Source: Chloroflexota bacterium
Lineage (GTDB): Bacteria; Chloroflexota; Anaerolineae; B4-G1
Assembly: GCA_024232355.1 (NCBI GenBank)
Contig: JAAEPW010000261.1
Coordinates: 1 to 64,000 of the forward strand
Reading direction: 5' to 3'
Length of the DNA: 64,000 nt
Position 1 is the stretch's first letter. Each line of letters starts with the position of its first letter. The position numbers and the translations under genes were made by a program. Positions 9,384 to 17,910 of the stretch are shown here, piece by piece. The notes under the pieces are model-generated. The model was given only the letters and a program-made list of their open reading frames with translations. It was not told where the DNA came from and did not search any database.

Positions 9384-10061
9384 ATGCCGCCAATTCGTGT
9401 GTTGATCGCCGATGACCACCGGCTCTTTCGGCGGGGATTACGCCAAGTGTGTGAGCTGGACGGTGGCTTTGAGGTGGTAGGTGAAGCTGAACATGGGCAA
9501 CAAGCCGTAGAGTTGGTCCGCCGTTTGCAGCCCGATGTGGTACTGATGGATATCGAGATGCCAATTCTGAATGGTGTACAGGCCACCAACATGATCACCA
9601 CCGAAAACCCAACAGTGCGCGTCATCGTGCTGACCGTATATCAAGAGGACGAATATGTGTTTCAAGCGATCCGGGCAGGGGCACAGGGATACCTACTCAA
9701 GGACGCGGAAGAGGAAAAACTGATCGAAGCGATCCAAGCTGTTCATCGTGGCGAGGCCCTGATTGACTCTCACGTGGCGGCCATGGTGCTGGACGAGTTC
9801 CGTCGTATCGATCAACACGAGCCTGCAAAAGTTGTACCCAAAGAAAGCACATCATTGACCAGGACAGAAATGGATATCTTGTGCCTGGTGGCCCAAGGTG
9901 CAGATAACCGGATGATCGCCGAGCAGCTATCCCTGGCAGAAAAGACGGTCAGCAACCGTCTGAGCGATATTTACCACAAGCTCCACGTGAACAACCGCAC
10001 CCAAGCAGCCCTGTATGCCCTGCGCCAGGGCTGGGTCCGCTTGTCCTCCGAGGACTCGTAG
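9384..10061 (+). CDS. NarL/FixJ-family response regulator
   Basis: A 225-residue response regulator. The receiver domain (1-120) has the acidic pair DD at 10-11, phospho-acceptor D56 in VVLMDIEMP and the switch/lysine region with YLLKDA near residue 105. The LuxR-type helix-turn-helix at about 155-220 shows LTRTEMDILCLVAQG and ISEQL-like recognition-helix features (EQLSLAEKTVSNRLSDIYHK). AGGAGGTGAG precedes the ATG. It follows the sensor kinase with a three-base gap and is surely co-transcribed. It should bind DNA as a dimer after phosphorylation. Targets are unknown, and no obvious inverted-repeat operator was found beside it. Confidence 0.9.
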   Translation: MPPIRVLIADDHRLFRRGLRQVCELDGGFEVVGEAEHGQQAVELVRRLQPDVVLMDIEMPILNGVQATNMITTENPTVRVIVLTVYQEDEYVFQAIRAGAQGYLLKDAEEEKLIEAIQAVHRGEALIDSHVAAMVLDEFRRIDQHEPAKVVPKESTSLTRTEMDILCLVAQGADNRMIAEQLSLAEKTVSNRLSDIYHKLHVNNRTQAALYALRQGWVRLSSEDS

Positions 10062-10205
10062 CACAAATTGGCCTCCACAGGGCGATTTTGCCACCGCCTT
10101 TATCTCAACTCGGAGATTTTCCCTGATAGGGGTATTTTTATCCATGTGTGGGGGGTAAATTTCCCCTTCAAATTGATGATATTTTCCTCTAGTAAATCAA
10201 ATCAT

Positions 10206-10991
10206 GGTAGTGGTTAAATGGCAAGTGATGAAGACAACAAGCCCAAGTTGTAATCGGCAATGAACCATTTAGTGGCCATATGATGAAAAACGTCAGATTT
10301 GGAGAAAGACAGCGTTTTGCGAACATGGCGAGCTAGGCGCTGGCGCAAAGTGTTGTACCATTGTTCCATATGCGCTGTTTCTCCAGTTTCTTTGCCAGCA
10401 CATTGACGAGTCTTTGTCGAGAAAACCTGCTGACAAGCTCCCCAGAAATCACTGTAGGATTGGCAATCTCGATACTCATCTGGGATCTTGTTCCACGACC
10501 GACCACAGATCTTTGCACTATGGTCACCAATCACAAAAGCAACAATTTGACGTGTTCGACGGCACATCACTGTCCAAGGCCACCGGTTTTGAGCCTTTTT
10601 GAGCACAAAAGACCATGCTTCATCCAGTTCCAGCACATCACCTGGTTCCGCGGACAACAAAGTGTCTTTGAGATCAGGCAACTTGGGAACCATATCTTTG
10701 ATCTATATGGCAACCGTGTGTCGAGATACTTTAAAGATGCGTTCAAGCCCTCTTATACTGGAATGTTCTTTGCAAGTTCGCAATATGATTTCCTTTTTTC
10801 TATTGTCATACTTGCACTTGGCCGCAAGACCCGATAGTCTCCACAGTCGTGACAATGGTATTGTGGATTGCCACACTTATTGGTACCATTTTGCACCATG
10901 TTCATACTGCCGCAAACGTGGCACTGGTAGGTGATCGTCACTTGTATCATGCGCGGAATCTTACTTGATCACTTGCCTTTTGACCACTACC
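10206..10991 (-). mobile_element. Decayed IS1-family insertion sequence
   Basis: A 786-bp element, close to the 768 bp of IS1. Its ends, starting ggtagtggttaaatggcaag on the left, match over 23 of 26 positions when the right end (10966-10991) is reversed. No direct repeat flanks it (caaatcat on the left, gagttttt on the right), so the target duplication has decayed or the locus was rearranged. It contains a broken transposase gene and is probably immobile on its own. Confidence 0.85.
10214..10950 (-). pseudogene. IS1-family transposase (InsA/InsB), frameshifted and with nonsense codon
   Basis: The first part (10950-10753) is InsA-like: a zinc-finger region (CHVCGS then YHCHDCG) and the start of a helix-turn-helix, ending prematurely after ELAKNIPV. 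Loss of one base near 10752-10760 shifts the frame. The expected continuation RGLERIFKVSRHTVAI is in another frame and is cut by a TAG at 10703-10705 that probably replaced a glutamine codon. The rest (10693-10214) is InsB-like and keeps the DDE residues: ELDEAW, IGDHSAK and the Glu of MEQWYNTLRQRL. The A-rich slippery sequence of IS1 programmed frameshifting is absent at the break. With two lesions, the gene is inferred to be inactive. Confidence 0.85.
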
Positions 10992-11313
10992 GAGTTTTTG
11001 TGAGCAAGATTTGACCTGATTAGCAGTGTATTCTCGGTCGAAAGTGCCTTACAAAACCTGGCAGGTCTAGTTCTTGTCTCTTAACTTGATGACATTGACC
11101 CACTGCCAGCTATGCTGGCAACGGGCATGTTCTGGATGCCTTTTCCCTTGCCTCGCTCCTATTTTGCTTCTGAACATTCTGCCCTTGCCGCTCTTTGTCC
11201 TGGGTTCCTATCCGCGCATTCTTCATTGCCGAGTATATTGCCCTTATCCTAACGTACCCTAAAGCGCAAATTGTGTTATAATCCTTAGAATATTTTCTTG
11301 GAGGTTTGGCAAC
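10992..11313. other. Intergenic region, 322 bp, with a promoter near its right end
   Basis: No coding sequence is supported. It holds a short hairpin (tgccagc-tat-gctggca, 11103-11119), a 19-bp stretch at 11211-11229 almost identical to 1842-1860, the extended -10 at 11274-11282, and the Shine-Dalgarno sequence GGAGG of the downstream gene. The remainder shows nothing recognisable. Confidence 0.7.
11274..11282 (+). promoter_or_regulatory. Extended -10 promoter of the oxoamine synthase gene
   Basis: TGT followed by the consensus TATAAT (11277-11282). There is no convincing -35 box. The start point would lie about 25 bases before the ATG at 11314, leaving room for TTGGAGG. Confidence 0.5.
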
Positions 11314-12504
11314 ATGAATTCAATTCAGAAACGCATTGACGCAATGAACCAGCGGGTAGTTGGATTGCAGGAAGAAGAATTATATTTTTATCTTCAGCCT
11401 CTGGAAAAGCTGGACAAGGCTTGGGTCACGACTGGCGGACGACGGATGCTGAATTTTGCTTCCTACAGTTATCTGGACTTGTTGGGGCATCCCAAGATTG
11501 GTGCTGCGGCCCACGAGGCCATGGATACCTACGGGACAGGCACCCACGGCGTCCGTATTCTGGCCGGTACGCTGCCGTTGCACAACGAGTTGGAGCAGAC
11601 CATTGCTCGTTTCAAAAAGACCGAGGCGGCGATCGTTTATTCCAGCGGATATGTCACCAATCTGACGACAGTAGCGGGGTTGGTGGGTCGCAACGACACG
11701 GTCATCTGTGACAAGTTCAACCACGCTAGTATCGTGGACGGTTGTCTGCTCAGCGGGGCCAAGTTTGCGCGTTTTCGTCACAACGACATGGCCGGGTTGG
11801 AGAAACGACTGAAACAGGCCGATCCCGACAGTGGCGCATTGGTTGTCGTGGACGCGGTTTTCAGTATGGATGGCGACATCATCAACTTGCCGGAAGTCAG
11901 CCGGCTATGCCGCGAGTACGACGTGCCGTTGATGGTGGACGAGGCTCACAGCGTGGGCGTCTTGGGCGAGACCGGCCACGGCATTGAGGAGCACTTTGGC
12001 CTTACAGACGCCATAGACATCCGTATGGGCACGCTTTCCAAGACGATACCCAGCGTCGGTGGGTACATTGCCGGGAGCCAAGATCTGATCACGTACCTAA
12101 AGCACGCGTCGCGGGCGTTCGTTTTCTCGGCAGCTTTGCCGCCAGCGCAGGCTGCGGCTGCCAAGGCGTCGTTCGAGGTGATGGAAGAGGAGCCGGAGCG
12201 GGTGAAAAAGCTTCAACGCAACGTCCAACTCTTTTTGGGTGGTCTTCAGGAGCGCGGCTTTGATACGCTCTACAGCGCGACCCCCATTGTGCCCATCATC
12301 TGTGGAGAGGATGAAAAGGCATACGAGATGGCGAGATTGTGCCAAAAAGAGAATATCTTTGTGTTGCCCGTGGTCTCTCCCGCCGTGCCGGTGGGGTTGG
12401 CACGATTGCGTGCCAACGTTACCGCCGCTCACACAGAGAAAGATATTGCTTACTCGCTGGATGTTTTTGAGCGAGCGGGCAAGACAGTGGGTGTGCTGGA
12501 GTAA
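11314..12504 (+). CDS. Alpha-oxoamine synthase family PLP enzyme (KBL/AONS/SPT-like)
   Basis: A 396-residue fold-type I PLP enzyme that condenses an amino acid with an acyl-CoA: glycine with acetyl-CoA (Kbl), alanine with pimeloyl-CoA (BioF), or serine with palmitoyl-CoA (Spt). Motifs are YLDLLGHPKI, GTGTHGVRILAGT, the cofactor strand MVDEAHSVGVLGETGHG and the Schiff-base lysine K243 in GTLSKTIPSVGGY. Length is standard. TTGGAGG precedes the ATG. Neither a threonine dehydrogenase nor biotin genes are neighbours, so context does not settle the substrate. Lipid or aminoketone synthesis are both possible. Confidence 0.88.
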   Translation: MNSIQKRIDAMNQRVVGLQEEELYFYLQPLEKLDKAWVTTGGRRMLNFASYSYLDLLGHPKIGAAAHEAMDTYGTGTHGVRILAGTLPLHNELEQTIARFKKTEAAIVYSSGYVTNLTTVAGLVGRNDTVICDKFNHASIVDGCLLSGAKFARFRHNDMAGLEKRLKQADPDSGALVVVDAVFSMDGDIINLPEVSRLCREYDVPLMVDEAHSVGVLGETGHGIEEHFGLTDAIDIRMGTLSKTIPSVGGYIAGSQDLITYLKHASRAFVFSAALPPAQAAAAKASFEVMEEEPERVKKLQRNVQLFLGGLQERGFDTLYSATPIVPIICGEDEKAYEMARLCQKENIFVLPVVSPAVPVGLARLRANVTAAHTEKDIAYSLDVFERAGKTVGVLE

Positions 12505-12561
12505 TTCAAAAACCCAAGGTTTTGTACGCGAGGTGATAAAGCTAGGTTTCTGGATCATAAT

Positions 12562-13758
12562 ATGAGCGGAATAATTGTACTCAAGCGCAAGCGCATCAAG
12601 CCGGTGCTGCAACGCCATCCGTGGGTCTTTTCCGGCGCGATTGAACGTGTCGAGGGTGACGCGGTAGATGGGGATGTCGTCGAGGTGCTCGACGCGGGCC
12701 GTAATTGGCTGGCACGGGGCTATCTTAATCGGCGTTCCCAGATCGTGGCACGATTGTTGACTTGGCAGCAGGACGAGCCGATAGATCACGATTTCTGGCG
12801 GCGGCGATTGGCACGAGCCATCGCCGCCCGCCGGTTCCTCGCCGACGATTCCCACGTTACAGCCTACCGTCTAGTACACGCCGAGTCGGACTATTTGCCA
12901 GGCTTGATCGTGGACCGGTACGGGGATTGGTTGGTGGTCCAATTTTTGACCCTGGGAGTCGAGCGATGGAAGGATGCGTTGGTCGATTTGCTGGTCGGTT
13001 TGGTGGATGGCGTGCGTGGTGTGTACGAGCGCTCCGATGTGGATGTCCGGGCTAAAGAGGGGTTGGAGACGCACGTAACGGGTTTGCTGTGGGGTGAAGA
13101 GCCACCAGAGATGCTGGAGGTCTTGGAAGGAAACTGTCGTTTCCTGCTAGATGTCCGACGTGGTCACAAAACCGGTTTTTATCTGGATCAGCGCAAGAAC
13201 CGGGCGCGACTGTCGAGTTTTTGCGATGGAGCACAAGTGCTGGACGCCTTTGCCTATACCGGCGGTTTCAGTGTCTGTGCAGCGATGGCTGGGGCGGCAA
13301 GAGTCACACTAGTCGAAAGTTCAGCGTTAGCGCTGGACTTGGCGCGGCGCAATTTGACTCTCAACGGCGTCGAGGATCGTCGAGCTGACTATGTGGAGGG
13401 AGATGTCTTTAGCGTCTTGCGCGGTTACCGTGCGGAGAAACGTCGCTTTGATGCCATCGTGCTCGATCCGCCCAAATTTGCCCACAATGAGCGAGAGGTA
13501 AAGCGAGCGGGACGTGCTTATAAAGATATCAACCTGTTGGCCTTCCAGTTGCTCCGTCCAGGTGGGGTCTTGGTTACTTTTTCCTGTTCCGGTGCGATCT
13601 CGGCTGGCCTGTTTCAGAAAATTGTCTTTGGCGCGGCGTTGGATGCGAGACGTGAGGCGCAGATCATTGGTCATTTGTCTCAGGGAGCCGATCATCCTGT
13701 GGCGTTGACTTTTCCAGAGGGCGCTTACCTCAAGGGATTGATCTGTCGGGCGTGGTAG
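12562..13758 (+). CDS. RlmI/RlmK-type class I SAM-dependent rRNA methyltransferase
   Basis: A 398-residue protein with an N-terminal PUA domain (KRIKPVLQRHPWVFSGAI, residues 9-26) and a class I SAM methyltransferase domain. The C-terminal part shows TGFYLDQRKNR, the SAM-binding loop VLDAFAYTGGFSV and the catalytic-region motif VLDPPKFAH. This is the domain order of RlmI, which methylates C1962 of 23S rRNA to 5-methylcytidine, and the cysteine in VTFSCSGAIS fits the catalytic Cys position. The preceding gene ends 57 bp upstream, with no strong ribosome site before this ATG. A hairpin terminator follows. The target base is inferred from family membership. Confidence 0.87.
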   Translation: MSGIIVLKRKRIKPVLQRHPWVFSGAIERVEGDAVDGDVVEVLDAGRNWLARGYLNRRSQIVARLLTWQQDEPIDHDFWRRRLARAIAARRFLADDSHVTAYRLVHAESDYLPGLIVDRYGDWLVVQFLTLGVERWKDALVDLLVGLVDGVRGVYERSDVDVRAKEGLETHVTGLLWGEEPPEMLEVLEGNCRFLLDVRRGHKTGFYLDQRKNRARLSSFCDGAQVLDAFAYTGGFSVCAAMAGAARVTLVESSALALDLARRNLTLNGVEDRRADYVEGDVFSVLRGYRAEKRRFDAIVLDPPKFAHNEREVKRAGRAYKDINLLAFQLLRPGGVLVTFSCSGAISAGLFQKIVFGAALDARREAQIIGHLSQGADHPVALTFPEGAYLKGLICRAW

Positions 13759-13779
13759 AGGCTGCTACAATAGACGTTG

Positions 13780-13826
13780 AACCCACGCGATGTGACGTTG
13801 TTCAGGCTCATCACATCGCGTGGGTT
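13780..13826. terminator. Probable bidirectional terminator between convergent genes
   Basis: Perfect 15-bp arms, aacccacgcgatgtg (13780-13794) and its complement at 13812-13826, with a 17-base loop. It lies between the convergent methyltransferase and opine-dehydrogenase-like genes. There is no long T-run, so its efficiency is uncertain. Confidence 0.6.
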
Positions 13827-13872
13827 AATGAATTTATCCTCTATCTATTTGATGTTTGATGGTTTGTGTCGC

Positions 13873-15006
13873 TTACTCGCCTGTTTTTACAAAGTTTTTC
13901 AGTTGGCCAATGCTCATCCCATCTAACCCAAGCTCTTTTACCCCGCGCCCCTGCTGCCAATAATCCTCGCGGTTTATCGCGCCGCACAAATTGACGATAG
14001 CATCCGAGACTGGCGTGGGAATCTCCAACAGCCGACCAAGCGATGAGAGGAACACCAAGCCATACGGTACATCCTCGGTGATATACCGGTCCTGCATAGA
14101 TGATGGCCCTTTCATCTCGCGCCCCACCTCGATACTACCAGAACCGAACGCCGAGTCCATCGACGTGTTGAGGATGCGCTGGCGACATTCGTCCAGCGTC
14201 TCGCCCAGGTTGTAGCCGCGAGCGTCGAGATTGGCATAATGGTGCATTTTCAGTCCCAGCCGGTCGAGCAGCGCTAGCCGCTCTCGTTCCAATGCCTCAT
14301 AAACCCGTGCCACTGAGGGTGTCATCGCCTCGCGGTAGAGGTAGAATTCGCCATCCGAAAACTCGATGCGAGTAGCGCTGAGCAACGTGGCGGCCGGGTG
14401 GACGACCGGATTGGGGTTGTTGATGGCGGCCTCTAGCACGTCTGCTGTGGGTACGATCTGCGGATACACTGTTTGTAGCTTGGCGATGACCTCGGCAGTG
14501 CGGTTGGCCGGAAATACGCCAGTGGGCAGCGTGACAGCTTCGGTGTGGATGAGGACGTGTCCCGGCTTGGCCAATCTCGCACCGTACGGGAGCGTCACGG
14601 CCTCTGCCAATAGCACGCTGGGGGTTGCTTTTTGTTCTCGAAAGACCCGCGCAAACTCCAAGCTGCCGCCGGTGCCGGGCATTAGCAAAACGATTTGCCC
14701 CGCTTGAACGTGGGGAGCGCAGAGTTGGGCCATTGGTTCGTGGCCAAAGGCGGGGGTAACGATTATGACAACTTGCGCGTCTTTCAAGGCAGTCGCAATG
14801 TCCGTTGTCACTTGATGGAGATGGACTGTCTCTTTGCGCTCTGGCCATTCGACGATGATTTGGCCAGTCTCTAGCAAACCGGTAATACGGTTCGCAAAGC
14901 GAGGCAACTCGAACAGGCTGACTTTGAATCCATCCAGGGTCTTGTGGGCAGCCATAGCGTGTCCGCCGTTGCCCGCACCGATCACAGCGATTTGTTTCAC
15001 AGACAT
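13873..15006 (-). CDS. NAD/octopine-nopaline dehydrogenase family protein
   Basis: A 377-residue oxidoreductase. The N-terminal Rossmann fold starts IAVIGAGNGGHAMA (residues 6-19). The C-terminal helical domain of the octopine/opine dehydrogenase family contains the catalytic-region histidine in NNPNPVVHPAATLL and the segment GSIEVGREMKGPSSMQDRYI. Members reductively condense an amino acid with a 2-oxo acid or act on related substrates; many bacterial ones are uncharacterised. AAGGAG lies seven bases before the ATG. It is followed downstream by a hairpin shared with the convergent methyltransferase gene. A short MITE and the MurF-Alr gene lie upstream on the same strand. The substrate is unknown. 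Confidence 0.82.
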   Translation of the reverse strand: MSVKQIAVIGAGNGGHAMAAHKTLDGFKVSLFELPRFANRITGLLETGQIIVEWPERKETVHLHQVTTDIATALKDAQVVIIVTPAFGHEPMAQLCAPHVQAGQIVLLMPGTGGSLEFARVFREQKATPSVLLAEAVTLPYGARLAKPGHVLIHTEAVTLPTGVFPANRTAEVIAKLQTVYPQIVPTADVLEAAINNPNPVVHPAATLLSATRIEFSDGEFYLYREAMTPSVARVYEALERERLALLDRLGLKMHHYANLDARGYNLGETLDECRQRILNTSMDSAFGSGSIEVGREMKGPSSMQDRYITEDVPYGLVFLSSLGRLLEIPTPVSDAIVNLCGAINREDYWQQGRGVKELGLDGMSIGQLKNFVKTGE

Positions 15007-15067
15007 TTGTTTCTCCTTAATTTATGAATAATGCTTCCAATAAGGGGTGTAGATATTGATCAAACTT

Positions 15068-15173
15068 GGCTCTCTGGGACTTTGCGGGGAGAGATCCTAA
15101 ATGCCCCTTTTTTGTCATATTTTGTACCAAAACTTTAGGGTTTGTGACTGACCCCGCGAAATCCCAAAGAGCC
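15068..15173. mobile_element. MITE, 106 bp, with ISL3-like ends and 8-bp target duplication
   Basis: The left end ggctctctgggactttgcgg (from 15068) and the reverse complement of the right end (to 15173) agree at 19 of about 22 positions. Ends starting GGCTCTTT resemble those of ISL3-family elements. The exact 8-bp direct repeat tcaaactt flanks it at 15060-15067 and 15174-15181; ISL3 elements make 8-bp duplications. It is non-coding. The right duplication overlaps the last base of the MurF-Alr stop codon. Confidence 0.85.
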
Positions 15174-15180
15174 TCAAACT

Positions 15181-17742
15181 TTAGACCATCCGGGGTACTC
15201 GGGCCAGGATTTCTGATATGACCTCGTAATTGATGGTGCCCAGCCATTCGGCTACTTGTTCAGCTGTGATTTCGTCCTCTCCCTGCTGCCCGATGAGCAC
15301 CACTTCGTCTCCCACACGGATGTTGGGGATGCGGCTGACGTCTATCATCGTCTGGTCCATACAGACGCGGCCTACGATAGGGGCGCGCTGACCGCGTACC
15401 AGCACCGCTTGCCAGCGGGTGGGGGCGCGGCGAAAACCGTCGGCATAACCCACGGGGATGACGGCAATGGTCTCGTTTTGCTCTGTTTGGTAGGCATTGC
15501 CATAGCTGACATAGCTGTTGGGTGGCAGTGTTTTGACCTGGGCAATGGTCGTCTTCCAGGTCAGCGCGGGGCGGAATCCTGCCGGGAGCGAGACGTGGGG
15601 AGAGGGCTGAAGGCCGTACATTGCCAATCCCAGTCGTACTGTGTTAAAGTGAGTTTCTGGCAAGCGCAGGATGGCGGCAGAGTTGGCACAGTGAATTCTG
15701 CGAAAGGTGACGTCATTTTCGGCCAAGTCACCCAACACTTTTTGGAAGCGGCCTAGTTGCCAGCGTGTGTACTCTAAACTTGTATCATCTGCAATGGAAA
15801 AATGCGTAAAGATACCTGCGATGTCTAGATTGGGCAAGTCGCGAATTTCTTGCACGAAAGGAACGACTTGTTCGGGCAGCAACCCCAACCGGCCCATGCC
15901 GGTATCTACTTTGATGTGAACACAAGCTGTGCGACGCAAGTCACCCGCAGCTCGGCTCAGGGTGCGGGCAATGTCTGTGTTATAGAGGGTGAGGGTGACG
16001 TTGTTCAAAATGGCATCTCGGGCCAGCCAGGCCGGGGTATAGCCCAATACCAGGATAGGCGCGTTGATCCCACCTTTGCGAAGCCTGATCGCTTCGTTGA
16101 CCGAGGCCACACCACAATAGGAAACACCATTGTTGATGGCAGTGCGTGCGACAGTAGTGGCGCCATGACCATAGGCATCCGCTTTTAATACCGCCAGAAT
16201 GTTGACCTCTGTCCCCACAATTTCCTTGACCTGTTGGACGTTATAAGCGATTGTTTCTAAATTGACCTCTACCCAGGTGGGCCTGGCAGGGCGAGCGACC
16301 CGTACTGCCAATCCGCTCATCCTCTGTATCAATCGGGATGCGTCGGTCGGTTCGGCGAGAAGTCCCTCTACGACCTGTTCCATCCGGGCCTCTACGTCTC
16401 CCTTGACTAACACTACGTCTCCAGGCCCCAGTTGTGGTTCAAGATGGCGTATCACATCCCGCGTGGTATAAGTCACCAGGGTTTGTTCGTTGGGAAGGCC
16501 GGTTTCTGTGGCGGCTTCGGCGATCCAGACGGCTCGTTCGCCCTTGACCACCAGCATATCTACAAGAGCAGCGGCCGCTTGCCCCAAGTGTCTGTGACCT
16601 TCTACAGCGTAGCCGCCCAATTGGGCCATATCTCCAAGGACTGCGATACGGCGCTCGGCTGGGTAATCGTTCAGGGTAGCGAGGGCTTCCAGGGCAGTGG
16701 TTGGGCTGCAACTGGCAGATCCATCGAGCAAGAGCGAACCGCCAATCCCAGGGAGTACCTGCAAGCGACCAGGGCCGGGTTGTAGGTCTTCCATCGCATC
16801 CAAGATATCGTCCCACGGGATGTGGTATGCCAGGCCGACGGCGATAGCGGCCAAGACAGTGTAGGCCTGGTGACAGCCCATCAAGCGCGTGCGGACCTCT
16901 GATTTAGCCGGGTAGCCGGGGGTTCCCAGGCCACTGACACCAGGGAAATGAACGACAAATTGGAGCCCTTCGGCGTCCAATCGTAGATCGGAGGCGACGA
17001 TATCGGCATCGGGGCTTAGGCCATAGGTAACGATGCGAGCTTGGGTATGCTTTTGCATCGCTCGTACTCGGGGATCATCATAGTTCAGAATGGCCACGCC
17101 GTCGGGCGTGAGGGTTTGCATGACATAGCTTTTTTCTTGGGCGATGGCTTCCACGCTGTCCAAGTAGGCCAGATGTGCATGATTGATCGTCGTGATGACG
17201 GCGATATCTGGACGGGTGAGTGCGGTCAGATGGGGAATGTCGCCAAAAACGTGGCATGCCATTTCCATGACAGCTACCTCGTGCTTGGGTTCAAGTCCGG
17301 CCAGTGAAATTGCCAAGCCCAAACGATTGCACAGATCTGGTGGGTTGGAGAATACAGGGTGGCGGGTAGACAGGACGGCGGTGATTGCCCGGCATGCGTC
17401 GGTTTTTCCAGTCGAGCCGACGACGCCCACAACATGAGGCGCATGCTTGCGCAGAACGTGCCTTGCCCAGTCGCTGAGCGCAAGCTGTGTGTCTGAAACG
17501 ACTATGCAAGGAACGGCTGGGTTGTCCGGAGGAAACTGGCAGAGTATTCCACCGGCTCCTCTTTGGACAGCATCCGCGATATAGTCGTGTCCGTCGCCAC
17601 CACCCTCGCTCTTGACGGGGACAAATAGTTCACCTGAGTTGATGTGGCGCGAATCGTAGCAGAATGCTGGGAATTGGGTTGGGTTGCTGGGGCCGGTTCG
17701 CTGTCCACCAGTGGTTGTCAGTAGGTCGTTTAAGTGAATCAT
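15181..17742 (-). CDS. murF/alr: Bifunctional MurF-alanine racemase fusion
   Basis: An 853-residue fusion joining two steps of peptidoglycan precursor supply. Residues 1 to about 465 are MurF-like (UDP-MurNAc-tripeptide:D-Ala-D-Ala ligase): FCYDSRHINSGELFVPV, ATP-binding GVVGSTGKTDACR, the middle-domain INHAHLAYLDS and NYDDPRVRAM. Residues from about 480 are a complete alanine racemase with PLP lysine K520 (LKADAYGHG), the C-terminal-domain tyrosine region YVSYGNAYQT and GRVCMDQTMIDVS. The ATP loop reads GKTD where MurF usually has GKTT or GKTS. MurF-Alr fusions are known in other phyla such as Bacteroidetes. The ATG at 17742 is chosen for its AGAGG upstream; an in-frame TTG lies eight codons earlier. 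The stop codon adjoins the MITE. Confidence 0.88.
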   Translation of the reverse strand: MIHLNDLLTTTGGQRTGPSNPTQFPAFCYDSRHINSGELFVPVKSEGGGDGHDYIADAVQRGAGGILCQFPPDNPAVPCIVVSDTQLALSDWARHVLRKHAPHVVGVVGSTGKTDACRAITAVLSTRHPVFSNPPDLCNRLGLAISLAGLEPKHEVAVMEMACHVFGDIPHLTALTRPDIAVITTINHAHLAYLDSVEAIAQEKSYVMQTLTPDGVAILNYDDPRVRAMQKHTQARIVTYGLSPDADIVASDLRLDAEGLQFVVHFPGVSGLGTPGYPAKSEVRTRLMGCHQAYTVLAAIAVGLAYHIPWDDILDAMEDLQPGPGRLQVLPGIGGSLLLDGSASCSPTTALEALATLNDYPAERRIAVLGDMAQLGGYAVEGHRHLGQAAAALVDMLVVKGERAVWIAEAATETGLPNEQTLVTYTTRDVIRHLEPQLGPGDVVLVKGDVEARMEQVVEGLLAEPTDASRLIQRMSGLAVRVARPARPTWVEVNLETIAYNVQQVKEIVGTEVNILAVLKADAYGHGATTVARTAINNGVSYCGVASVNEAIRLRKGGINAPILVLGYTPAWLARDAILNNVTLTLYNTDIARTLSRAAGDLRRTACVHIKVDTGMGRLGLLPEQVVPFVQEIRDLPNLDIAGIFTHFSIADDTSLEYTRWQLGRFQKVLGDLAENDVTFRRIHCANSAAILRLPETHFNTVRLGLAMYGLQPSPHVSLPAGFRPALTWKTTIAQVKTLPPNSYVSYGNAYQTEQNETIAVIPVGYADGFRRAPTRWQAVLVRGQRAPIVGRVCMDQTMIDVSRIPNIRVGDEVVLIGQQGEDEITAEQVAEWLGTINYEVISEILARVPRMV

Positions 17743-17768
17743 AATCTCAAGCCTCTTAGATAGCAAAC

Positions 17769-17792
17769 GGCGGCGCGACGAAGCGCGCCGCC
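17769..17792 (-). terminator. Terminator of tRNA-Val
   Basis: Arms ggcggcgcg (17769-17777) and cgcgccgcc (17784-17792) form a perfect 9-bp GC stem with a six-base loop. On the minus strand it is followed by TTTGC. It lies six bases beyond the tRNA 3' end and before the MurF-Alr start. Confidence 0.7.
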
Positions 17793-17798
17793 TTGCTG

Positions 17799-17872
17799 TG
17801 GGCGGTACGGGACTCGAACCTGTGACCTCCTCCTTGTAAGGGAGGCGCTCTAACCAGCTGAGCTAACCGCCC
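17799..17872 (-). tRNA. tRNA-Val, anticodon TAC
   Basis: Read on the minus strand it folds as a complete cloverleaf: acceptor GGGCGGT/ACCGCCC, D-arm GCTC...GAGC, anticodon stem CCTCC/GGAGG with loop CTTACAA (anticodon TAC, decoding GUA and GUG valine codons), and a T-loop with TTCGAGT. The T-stem has one A-C mismatch. CCA is not encoded. A near-consensus promoter lies directly upstream and a GC hairpin directly downstream, so it looks like a single-tRNA transcript. Confidence 0.95.
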
Positions 17873-17880
17873 GCAGGCTA

Positions 17881-17908
17881 ATTATAGTCAGAAATCCTGA
17901 TCCGTCAA
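17881..17908 (-). promoter_or_regulatory. Promoter of tRNA-Val
   Basis: On the minus strand, TTGACG (17908-17903), a 16-bp spacer and TATAAT (17886-17881). The start point would fall a few bases before the tRNA. The promoter occupies almost all the space between the end of the dCTP deaminase gene and the tRNA. Confidence 0.8.
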
Positions 17909-17910
17909 CA

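Noticed and set aside
10694..10760. Programmed frameshift in the IS1-type transposase
   Set aside because: There is no A-rich slippery sequence at the break, and a second, separate stop codon lies beyond it.
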